64,000 nucleotides of DNA from Adiantum capillus-veneris (lineage: Eukaryota; Streptophyta; Polypodiopsida; Polypodiales; Pteridaceae). A program made the translations under genes and the position numbers. Positions 55,169 through 64,000 of this stretch are shown here, piece after piece (positions within the stretch are counted from its first letter, which is position 1; every line of letters starts with the position of its first letter). The stretch covers positions 37,855,239 through 37,919,238 of the forward strand of contig CM043966.1 of assembly GCA_014529385.2 (NCBI GenBank), in the 5' to 3' direction. Below the pieces are notes generated by a model. It was given only the letters and a program-made list of their open reading frames with translations. It was not told the origin of the DNA and made no database searches.

Positions 55169-56181
55169 CTTCTCATGACCTGCAACCTAAAATCTCATTT
55201 TGAAACAGTAAAGGGTAGTGATTTCTTTGTGTAGCAACATTAAGTGGCTTGTAGTCGACACCCACCCTCCACTTACCATTCTTCTTATCTTAGGAGTGAT
55301 AACAACAAGTAAAACCCACTCTGACTCATGCATAGGATAAATGAAACCTGTTTCAAGTAATTTGTTTACCTCTTGCCATAAAGCTTCCTGCTCAATCTCT
55401 CCCAACCTCCATAGCTTCTATGCCCTGGGCTTGCATCTTTCCTTGAGTAGAATCTTGGGCTCCACTCCATCGGCTCCTCGCAAATCCGTGTACTTTGTTG
55501 CAAATAGCTTTAGGTAAGATGAGCATGATTGCACATAGCCTTCCCTTTCCTGCTCATCAAGTCGTCTCCCAACATACCATGCACCTCTACAACATCTATA
55601 CCATGAACTTGAGAATGCATACCTTTCTCTATGTTGGATGGGTCTACGGAAACCCCGAATAGATCTGAATCAATCTTCAAAAGGTTATTATCATTACTCT
55701 CTCCTTCTGTACTTGTGTAGTCTTCATTATAGCTGGTCTCTGTCTTGTACTCGCTTGTCGTTAAATCCTCATTGTCTTCAGCTTCCACTCAATGAAAATG
55801 GCTCTTCTTAATCTTCAAATCCAACACTACTTGTCACTTGTTCTCCTTGTTAGACAAGATAAACAAGTCTTGCTAGGCTCCCATGGTGAGTAGCCACGGT
55901 CTCTCTAAAATGATAGGATATGCATTGTCTTCTGTGTAGTTGTCATTAAACCTAGCCTTCGCATGATTAGCCATCCTCATGCACACATTTGACTTGGCAA
56001 CCAATTTGACACCTATTTCTCTCAAGGCAGACTCCGTCATAACACATACATGAGCCCCACCATCAATGTATACCTGGATCTTCTCGATGAGAGTATCAAC
56101 AAGCGGAAGCACATCAATGGGTCTACCACCCTCAATGTCATAATCTGCATAACATGCACCGCATTTTTGGCTCGTGCTTAG
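55169..56181 (-). pseudogene. Gypsy G4 remnant: protease and start of RT
   Basis: On the minus strand: a retropepsin-like segment (56112-55873: VYIDGGAHVCVMTESALREIG, AYPIILERPWLL), an acidic linker (55788-55510: EAEDNEDLTTSEYK, MLGDDLMSRK), and the RT start (55405-55187: LWQEVNKLLETGFIYP, ESEWV) up to a DEVAGHE-like point where the LTR at 55168 interrupts. The protease site reads DGG rather than DTG/DSG. Several stops are present. Confidence 0.72.
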
Positions 56182-57000
56182 TGAAACCGGCCCGTAGGGC
56201 GGTAGACGTAGGCTTTCACCTGAAACTTTACTTTAGACTTTAGGACACAGAGAAACTTTGCAAATAAAAACCCGTAACGGGAATTGATACTTCAAACACA
56301 CGGCTTGGAAGCTAGAGCACTACCAAACAGACGCCGACACCCGTTGGCCCCAAAGACTGGCGCTCCTTTCGGTATTTCTTTATTGTATTCAAAGAGGGAA
56401 TAAAACCTGTGATTTCCTTCAAGCTGCCCCGCATAATCCGGGCTGAAAATGACCTGTTCTGGCTCGATTTTGGCAGCTTCCGGCAGCATAACCATACTAG
56501 AACGCTTCACAGACAATATCCCCACACAAAAAGTGACTTTCCCGACGCAAACGGACACTTTGCAAAACCTGGCGAGAATCCGCAGCACACTGAATTTCTC
56601 TATTTTCTGCCCTGAAAATGCACCACATCACTCGCACAATGGTCCCCTCGCGTCCCCGCACCTCTTGGGGGTATTAGGGACCGTTTAGGGCCGAAACCCT
56701 TAACCTGCAAAAATACACAGCAGGCTGTATTTCCTGTTTTGGGCTCTGTTTCGCGAGCCAGTCGCATCCGTAGCAAGTCCTCGAGCTCCCGCACCTGTAG
56801 GGCTACTTGCCCTTTGAATCAGACGAGAATTCTCACATGAAATCTCTTCGAATTCACCTGTACCTACGGGGGATTAGCAACTAGCTAATCTAGTACCTGT
56901 GCAAGAGCTCTTGCATTGGCAATCGCGTAGGAGCCCACACAATTGTACATAGGTCAAAAGAAGAGCCCTCTTGTGCGGCATCACATAACTGCAAGGAGGG
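56182..57000 (-). repeat. Partial G2-type LTR (3' part of LTR)
   Basis: Matches 40551-40960 plus 47794-48250 without the LINE-A insertion. It breaks at GGAGGGGAGA, exactly where the other copy has (GA)n, because LINE-B copy 7 begins there. The hairpin GATTAGC-AACTA-GCTAATC is at 56872-56890. Confidence 0.85.
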
Positions 57001-59163
57001 GAGAAATGAAATGAAATGAAATGTTATATTAACGTCTTCAAAAGGTCAAAATGACCTATGAGACCAATCTATTACAAAATAGTGAATCTGATATCATGTC
57101 TGGGTACAAAAGAACTAGAACAAGAATACTACTACTACTAGAATCCATCCTCATATGCACTTTGGATGTTGAAAGAGTATGGCTCGAATCCTCTGTTGTA
57201 GTCTCCGTCGATGCTGTGTAGCCCCTCTCCTCAATCGTGGCCGTCTGGATCTCCGCAGCTCCAGTTCTCGGTCGATGAGAGTGCTGGTAGTGGTCGAATG
57301 AGTGTGGTCCGAGCTCTACAGTGATGGCTGCTCCTCTAGCTGTCCCATATCTAGTGAAAAGAAATCTGTGATCTATCTCTGGGACTGTCTCTCTAGCTCT
57401 CCTCAGTAAAGTGTCTCTATATCTGTGTAACTCAAGTAGATATAGCCCAAGAAATCTCTGATCCTCATAACTCATGACCCTAGAGAAAGGACCGAAACCC
57501 TCTCTAAATAAGCAGTGGAAACGGCCCCGAATCTCTTAGAACGCTGTGCAATGACATATGTAATGTAGCTCTGTCTCTGGCTCTAGCTGGCATAAGCGGC
57601 ATATCTTGTTGTCTACTAGTATTCCTCTGAATCTACCAGTCTCAATCTCCACCTGATGTGAGGATGTACGTATATGACCAATGGCACACCGCAAACCATG
57701 AGACTATGTGTGTCCATGTAGCTGGGTCGAATCACAAACCCATCTCCTACAAGGCGGAGAAGATGCTCTCTATAGAAAGCCATCTTTGTGCCCAACTCCT
57801 GTGGCGGCTCTATCCATGTCCTCCTGGTATCCAGCTGGATCAGGTCCTGAAGGATGAGTCTAGTAATCTCCACTCGTGTAAGAGACATCGAGGGTGCTTG
57901 AAGAGAGTATTGGAAAGGGGGCAGCCTGTCCATGGTGAAGCCATGCGTTTGGAACCATCATGTCATCTGTGCATACCAGCATGAAGTGTCCCCCCTGAAG
58001 AGCCAACTGTCTGGAAGACTCAAGGGCCAGTCTAGCATATCTGTCTCTAGTAGTATCCCACAAGCTGTGAACAAAGGAGACGGATTTGGTAAGAGCCTCA
58101 ATCTCCATCGGAGGGGCCGCTAGCTCTGCTCAAATGATAGCATAGGGTACGGAGGCCTTGGCTCTGATCAGTCGAGAGATCATAAGATACCAAGGGCCTC
58201 TCCAGATATCTCCAACCCTCCTGGCCTACACAAGGTCCCCATATCTGCACCCCATACAGCATAGTTGAGGCTACTAAAGTATCAAAGAGCCATAACTTTG
58301 TCCGAGGTTCCTGGAACTAAACCTACGAACACATCCTCTCCAAGCCTCCCAAGGCCGCAAAAGCTCTAGTCAGTCTAGTCTCTGCTACTCTCCCCAAAGA
58401 AAACCTCGGCCCAGTGAAGACAACCTATATGCATTTGTATACTCTACAATCTCCTGACCATATGTGAAAGTTGGTGCTGATCTCCTAATCCACTGTGGTG
58501 TGGTGTTAAACACCATAACCTTGGTTTTACCAAGGTTTACAGACAATCCACTATCCTCTGCAAAACTGTGTAATGCATCCAACTGTCGCTGCATACCCTC
58601 TGGTGAGACAGAGATCAACACGATCAGCATATAACAACAATGGGATCCACGTCCCTACCAGCTGGGCACCTCTATCACCCTCTTTGTCAATGTATTCAGA
58701 CACCTCATCAACATACATACCAAATAGAGTAGGAGACAATGGGCAACTCTGTTTCACCGAACTAAATCAGATATCCCCTCCGGTGTGCGTACATGTCCCA
58801 TCACCGATCTGTATAGAGCCATAATCCCCCAAATCAACACTATGGACACCCCCATCTCCTGCAGTCTGTATATCAATCGTGCTCTCAGTACCATGTCAAA
58901 TGCTTTGCGGAAATCCACAAAGCTACAATAAATCCATCTCCCATGTGACCTGACCTCCTCAATGATGGCTCTGAGTGTCAGAATATGATCAAGAGTGGAG
59001 AAACCCCTCCTAAAACCGGCCTGGCCCTTTGCCCGTACACCCTCACCCTCTGCCCAATTACTCAATTGCTGCTCAAGAATGGATGCATACAACCGTGCCA
59101 ATGTGTGCCCAACCATAATAGTGCAATAATTCCGAGGATCTGTAGGATCACCTACCTTGAAGA
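57001..59163 (-). mobile_element. LINE-B copy 7, interrupted by gypsy G6
   Basis: On the minus strand the RT part runs from 59163 down: TLARLYASILEQQLSNW, GQAGFRRGFSTLDHIL, CSFVDFRKAFDM, KQSCPLSPTLFGMY; then a catalytic box damaged by a small deletion (LLLYAD followed by a frame change at about 58625). The thumb, C-terminal region and 3' core (57065-57020) lead to TTTCATTTCATTTCTC at 57001. The element stops in RT at 59163, where the G6 LTR begins, so the rest probably lies beyond the window. Confidence 0.87.
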
Positions 59164-59167
59164 CGTT

Positions 59168-59528
59168 ATGTCCTAGTCTTGGGAGAGGGGATCTAGCCCA
59201 GATGCCATTGGGATGGGCGTCTAGTGTCCGGGCGGACGTAGTGTGAACCCGCCAATGTGGCCGGCCACTATTATAAAAGGGAGGCCAAGGCCTCATTTGC
59301 TGTTATCGACCCCCACTGGCAAAGTGCCAGTGGTTAGCCGGAGTGCGCGAAGTCACCTCGAGGAGGTGAGGCCGGGTGGTATGGGACGCTCGGTCTTACA
59401 TGTGCACGCCTACGGCCTCAGACGCTGGCCCCAGCACGGGGGAGCTGCAGGATGGCAGCTATGGTCAGGTGGTTCGTCCAACGTGTGTCTGTAGGCGGTC
59501 CGCGTAGCGAAGAGATCCTTCCGTTTCA
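59168..59528 (+). repeat. G6 5' LTR (about 360 bp)
   Basis: TGTCCTAGTC at the start and CCGTTTCA at the end, just before the primer site. TATAAAAG at 59272-59279 is a good TATA box, giving a short U3. The start is inferred from the TG and from the end of LINE-B similarity. Confidence 0.65.
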
Positions 59529-59529
59529 C

Positions 59530-59541
59530 GGTATCAGAGCC
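59530..59541 (+). other. G6 primer binding site
   Basis: GGTATCAGAGCC, one base after the LTR end, matches the plant initiator-Met tRNA primer site. Confidence 0.85.
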
Positions 59542-59895
59542 GGCTTGGCTACGGAAAGGACTGTGTGCACACCTATGGATTGGTTCACTCAGATAATATC
59601 TGTTTCATGCAAGTTTTGATGAAATAACTGTTTAATTGATTATTTTCTTCTCATGAGAAATTTAATGCTTATTTTACTGATTTTGGATGAGAATCAGTGT
59701 TTTTTAATTGGTGGGAGTGGTTAAAATCAGCAATTTTATTGACTTCTTGTGTTTTACTATAGTAAAATATGAGTTTTACAGGTTTTTGTGTGATTTTCAA
59801 TGAAAATCAATTGGTTACCTTTCAATTTGCTGGTTTCTTATTGACACCCAGCATACAGTCAACACTCTCTCTGTGTAATGTTCTCTGTGTGAAGC

Positions 59896-59956
<61 letters not shown>

Positions 59957-60470
59957 CCTCCTCGAGTGTGAGCAGTCCTATCCTCATCAGTTAGCGTTGA
60001 GGCTACAGAGAAGCAACGTGATGACGCAGGCTGTCCAACGGGGCTCCAGGCTGGCACTTGTGAGTGTGCTGGGCACACACACCCACGCTGGGTGCACGAG
60101 GGGATTTTTGTCCACGCGGCACCTTCACGCATGAACGTTTTTTTTTTGCTCACGCTGTAGGTCTACGTTGATTTTTTATAAAGGGGTGCCCATTATTAAA
60201 ATGGGCACGTCTTTAAATGTGGACATTTTGAGTTTTTTTTTAAAAGTCATCTAAAACATGCAGCTCATTAAAAAAAACACTTACAAAGAGAGATTTTTGT
60301 AGAAACTCCTATCTTGAGTCTCTTGCTCCTCTCCTGCTGCTCCTCTCTCCCACCCGCTTGCACTCCCGCACTCCCGCCATCATCTGCTTGCCTTCAGACG
60401 CGTACGCCGACGCATAGCGCTCTTCGGAGTTCAATCTTTCGCGATCGAAAAGTGCAGAAAAGGCCGAGTT
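59542..60470 (+). other. G6 leader with long (GA)n tract
   Basis: Noncoding leader with an AT-rich segment, (GA)n at 59897-59953 and a T/A-rich stretch at 60130-60290. No LINE-B 3' core lies beside this GA tract. Confidence 0.6.
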
Positions 60471-61640
60471 TTGCGTGAAACTTCCAGTTTTTCACGCACT
60501 TTGCCATGGATTCCTCCAGCTCGGATGTGCAGCATTGACAACGCGCCAGGTAATGTTCAAATTCCGTTCACACATGCTCTATACACATGGATTACAAGTA
60601 CTTTTAAGAGCTTCGACCAGCGTGTTATCGCTCTGGAAAACGCAAACGTTTAGACGAACATTCGCTTGGCCTCTCTCGAAGGGGTCGTGCAAGGGCTTAG
60701 TTACCGACTTACCGCTTTGGAAAATACGGCTCAGTCGACGACTGCGAGAATTTCCGAGGGCAAAACCCATCTTCAGCAATTGCGGACGCAGATTGGTGCT
60801 TTTGGGCGTTCACAGGGTGGTCCAACTGCCACAATTCCGTACAAAGCCACAAATTTCTCAGGGGAGGAGAAGGAATGTATGGAACTGGCCGTAAATAACT
60901 GGCTGCATCAATGGACCACGTATTTTGATCTCCATGGGGAGCATGATGAACAACGGATTTAGACGATTCCTCTCTATCTGCAGAGTAAGGCGCTTACCTG
61001 GTGGCACGACATGACAGAGAAGCCTACGACGTGGGCTGACTTCTATGTGAAATTCAAGAGGGATTTCGCTAAAATGGATCCTTTGAAAGCTTACGCCAAA
61101 ACTGCAGTCTTTCGATGAAAGCTTTGTCTTTTGATAAGTACACCACGGCTTTCAAAGAAGCGCTCAGCTTCTCCAAGGTGGATTCCACGCACGCCGTGCA
61201 CATGTACTTGTTGGGATTACATGAAGATTACCATTGGGCCTTAATCAAGGACAAAGCCCCGACTGACGTCGAGGATGCAGTCAGTCGCAAAGGCCAGGAT
61301 GTTCCATTGGATAAATGGAGCGAATTATGAGAAGAAAAGAAGTTTAAACCATCAATCCGGTGAGGGCGCTTGAGGAACAACCCCGATTCCAGCATAAGTC
61401 CAAATCACCGCCGAGATCTTATCAGGAGAAGAAGAAAGCCAAAAATGCTTCAGTTGCTGACGCAGTTAAGAAGGGGGCCTGCTTCGGATGTGGCCAGACG
61501 GGTCACCAAATCAAGGATTAGCCCAAGAAGAAGATAAAGAAACCGCAAGGTCGTCCTTCGGTTCAAATTCACGAGATCTCAAGTAACTCTGATGTCATTC
61601 AAGTTGAAATCCATCATTTAGCGCACAGTTCATGCACTAA
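60471..61640 (+). pseudogene. G6 gag with zinc knuckle, decayed
   Basis: Segments: FDQRVIALENANV, TAG, LASLEGVVQGLSYRLTALEN (coiled coil), a gag domain (NWLHQWTTYFDLHGEHDE, TAG, KALTWWHDM), a frame change at about 61110, MYLLGLHEDYHWALI, and a knuckle (CFGCGQTGHQIKD followed by TAG in place of the last Cys). A G-free spacer leads to protease. Several TAG codons occur. Confidence 0.8.
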
Positions 61641-61644
61641 CTGT

Positions 61645-62061
61645 ACTTTTAGCACCAAAGTGTTTGATAAGCACGATCTTCTCCGTTTCCCCGGGAAGAT
61701 CAATGGTCACGACGTGACCATACTCCTTGATAATGGAAGCTCACACAATTTTGTGGATGCAAATTTGGTGCAGAAACTGAGCCTGCGCACGCAGGACAGT
61801 GACCATGAGTATCGCGTGAAGATGGCTCGTGGTGAGGATACGGATGTATGGAATCGGATGGTTCCAGATTTGTCGCTCAAGCTGGCTGATTACAAAGAGA
61901 ACCTGGATTTCCATATCATGCGCCTGGACAAAGCAAATGTTATTTTAGAAATTCCATGGTTTTATGATAAACAAGACTCATTGTATTTAGATTATGTACA
62001 TCACTCTCTTGTTTTTGTTAAGCAGGACATGCCTCATGTATCTGTGTCGCTTTGTAATTAG
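61645..62061 (+). pseudogene. G6 aspartic protease
   Basis: INGHDVTILLDNGSSHNFVD carries the active-site region; the usual Asp-Thr/Ser-Gly reads Asp-Asn-Gly, which should harm catalysis. The following VILEIPWFYD resembles the ILGMxWL segment near the C-terminal end of these proteases. A TAG at 62059 ends the frame before RT. Confidence 0.78.
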
Positions 62062-62103
62062 AATTCTGTAAATAATGGTTTTGCAATACCAATTGTTACT
62101 GCT

Positions 62104-63207
62104 TTGGAAATGTATAAAGATACAAAGTCTTCAGATGTTTACTTTTATCAATGTGTACCATCCGCTTGGTTTGATTCATTAGTGCTTGGTACTTCTGTCA
62201 CTGAATTTCGTAAAAATGTTTCATGTTCTTCTGTTGAACTTGGATATTCCGACAAATCCAACCTTATCCGAGAAATCATGACTAATTTCAAGAATGTTTT
62301 TCCTGATGGTCTACCTCCTGGCTTGCCGCCTTTGAGAGGAGTACATCATGGCATTGAGTTGGTGGCTGGTAGTCAACCCTTCTCAAAGCAACTCTATCGG
62401 TTTAGTAAGACCGAGGAGGATGAGATTCAGCGGCAGCTGAAAGATTATCTCGACAGGGGTTTTGTTCGGCCAAGTAAATCCTTGTGGGGAGCACCAGTGT
62501 TACTTTCTCGAAAGAAGGATAACACTATGCGCTTCTATGTGGATTACAAGGGGTTGAATAAGCTTACTGTTAAGAATAAGTATCCGCTCTCGCGCATGGA
62601 TGATCTGATAGATCGGCTCCATGGAGCGTTGTATTTTACGAAGATACACCTACGATCAGGCTATCATAAACTAGAAGATGTTCCCAAGACAGGCTTCCAT
62701 ACGCGTTATGGTCACTACGAGTTTTTGGTCTTGCCTTTTGTTTTGACCAATGCTCCAACTACATTTCAGCAGATGATGAATGATCTACTGAGACCGTTTC
62801 TAGGCAACTTCATTGTTGTATTTCTCGATGACATCTTGATCTACAGCCGAGGTTTGTCTGAGCACTTAGCGCATATACGCGCTGTTCTCGAGGTACTGAG
62901 AACTGAGAAGCTTTATGCTAAGGCTTCCAAGTGTGAATTCTTTAAGAAAGAGCTTCTGTATTTGGATCACATCGTTACTCGCGATGGAATTGGCGTTGAC
63001 CCTGAAAAGTTAGATAAAGTGCGAAATTGGCCCATTCTGAAGAATGTGCGCCAAGTAAAGTCCTTTTTAGGCTTTACAGAATTCTTTCGCAAATTTGTCA
63101 AGGACTACTCCAAAGTTGCTGCTCCGCTTACGCAACTTTTAAAAGGGGGGGTGAAAGGGCCGAAGACTTCGGGTCCTCACCGTAAAGGTAATCCCCGTGT
63201 TGTCTAA
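62104..63207 (+). pseudogene. G6 reverse transcriptase
   Basis: An open stretch of 367 codons with RT motifs: FPDGLPPGLPPLRGVHHGIE, KDYLDRGFVRPSKS, FYVDYKGLNKLTVKNKYPLS, FTKIHLRSGYH (normally TKIDLRSGYH: the first catalytic Asp is His), TNAPTTFQQMMND and an intact FLDDILIYS. The frame is lost at about 63190, just before RNase H. The Asp-to-His change predicts an inactive enzyme. Confidence 0.88.
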
Positions 63208-63660
63208 AATGAGCGTCTCGATGAGAGCTTTCGGACTAAAGCACTTGGTGACGACTACGCCAATATTGCACATTGTGGATCCTAGCAAACCGTTAGTGGT
63301 CGAAACGGATGCTAGTGATTATGCCATTGGTGCGGCATTATACCAGGATGGACGTCCTGTTGCGTTTGAAAATAAGAAAGTTTCTGACGCTAAGATGCGT
63401 TATCCAACGTATGAGAAGGAGCTTTATGTTGTAGTCTACGTCTTGAGGAAATGGCGACACTGCTTGTATGGCTCCACGTTTGTTGCATGGACAAATTATC
63501 ACTCCTTGCGCTATGTCTGTGATCAAGGTGACCTCAGAGGCCGGAAGGCTAGATGGGTTGAGCTTATGCAAGAGTTTGACTTTGAGATCCGTTATAGGAA
63601 AGGATCCAGCAATCGAGTTGCAAATGCACTTAGCAGGGTTCTTGAGGTTAATGTCTTGTC
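63190..63660 (+). pseudogene. G6 RNase H
   Basis: In another frame: PLVVETDASDYAIGAALYQD, RYPTYEKELYVVVYVLRKWR, TNYHSLRYVCDQ and RKGSSNRVANALSR. These are the conserved Asp, Glu and Asp segments of gypsy RNase H (one expected Asp in the usual TDHKSL motif reads Asn in TNYHSL). Confidence 0.85.
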
Positions 63661-64000
63661 TATGGCTGAAATCTCAACGGATTTCTATCTCTCTCTCCGA
63701 GGGCTATGTTGTTTCGATGGCCATTTTGGCAAGATATGGAACGAGGTCGAAGCGGGGCATGACTCACGTACAGGCTTGGGTGATCTGAAGACCCAAGTGA
63801 GTCTTGCTGGAGAGACGAGACAGCGACAATATTCCATTAGAGGTGGACTATTGTTCAGAAATGGAAAAGTCTGCGTGCCGGAAATCAATGAGATTCAACA
63901 AAGGATTTTGTGCGAATACCACGATGTTCCTAGCACTGGGCACCCAAGCATCCAGAGAACTTTGCCTTTGGTCAAGCGATATTTCTATTGGCCAAGGATG
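63661..64000 (+). pseudogene. G6 integrase N-terminus, cut by window edge
   Basis: GLLFRNGKVCVP, ILCEYHDVPSTGHPSIQRTL and KRYFYWPRM match the start of gypsy integrase (HH of the zinc-binding region). The Cys pair and catalytic core would lie beyond 64000. Confidence 0.8.

Larger units (their letters stand above)
59168..64000 (+). mobile_element. Ty3/gypsy element G6, 5' LTR to integrase start (cut by window)
   Basis: 5' LTR, primer site, leader with (GA)n, gag, protease, RT, RNase H and the beginning of integrase occur in the Ty3/gypsy order. It is inserted in LINE-B copy 7. The 3' part is outside the window. Stops and frameshifts mean it is not autonomous. Confidence 0.9.

Overview
This window looks like nuclear DNA of a land plant with a large, repeat-choked genome. 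I see spliceosomal introns, plant-type Ty3/gypsy LTR retrotransposons with initiator-Met-tRNA-type primer sites, L1-type LINEs with zf-RVT tails, a hAT transposon with DUF659/dimerisation domains, and a plant-type class II histone deacetylase fragment. A fern or another seed-free vascular plant is my best guess, but that is inference. There are no bacterial operons, no CRISPR arrays and no tRNA or rRNA genes that I can recognise. Nearly every base belongs to a transposable element, many nested in one another.

Layout. 1-4245 is a LINE (family A, minus strand, 3' end outside the window) inserted in the gag of a gypsy element (G1, to about 6975). 6976-8433 is a 3' fragment of a second LINE family (B). 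8434-10673 is unassigned LTR-like noncoding DNA. 10674-11095 and 11255-18993 hold two more LINE-B pieces; the second is split by a 4193-bp hAT transposon (13825-18017) that has terminal inverted repeats, an 8-bp target duplication and an apparently open five-exon transposase gene. 19500-20450 is an old relative of LINE-B. 20578-30597 is a head-to-tail series of LINE-B copies (one nearly full length at 25001-29922), each bounded by (GA/TC)n. 30599-31168 holds two clean exons of a histone deacetylase. 32078-36181 is a third LINE family (C).

38390-40550 is a gypsy pol remnant (G3) carrying a 687-bp non-autonomous hAT (39235-39921). 40551-53699 is a gypsy element (G2, minus): its 3' LTR is split by a full-length LINE-A (40961-47781), and its integrase is split by an LTR-plus-gag piece of another gypsy element (G5, 49919-52242). 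53700-59163 mixes a gag fragment, a LINE-A scrap, two partial G2-type LTRs, a gypsy protease/RT remnant (G4) and another LINE-B. 59168-64000 is a plus-strand gypsy element (G6) with LTR, primer site, gag, protease, RT, RNase H and the start of integrase, cut by the window edge.

Most interesting signals. (1) LINE-B copies sit in (TC)n/(GA)n tracts, with one filled/empty site comparison, which suggests a microsatellite-targeting LINE. (2) The hAT element looks autonomous. (3) LINE-A has an ATGA stop/start overlap between ORF1 and ORF2, kept in two copies, and an unrecognised ORF1 domain of about 200 residues. (4) Histone deacetylase exons with intact metal-binding motifs lie next to the LINE-B cluster. 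Most element reading frames are broken; the hAT transposase, the LINE-B ORF1 and the two deacetylase exons are the clear exceptions.
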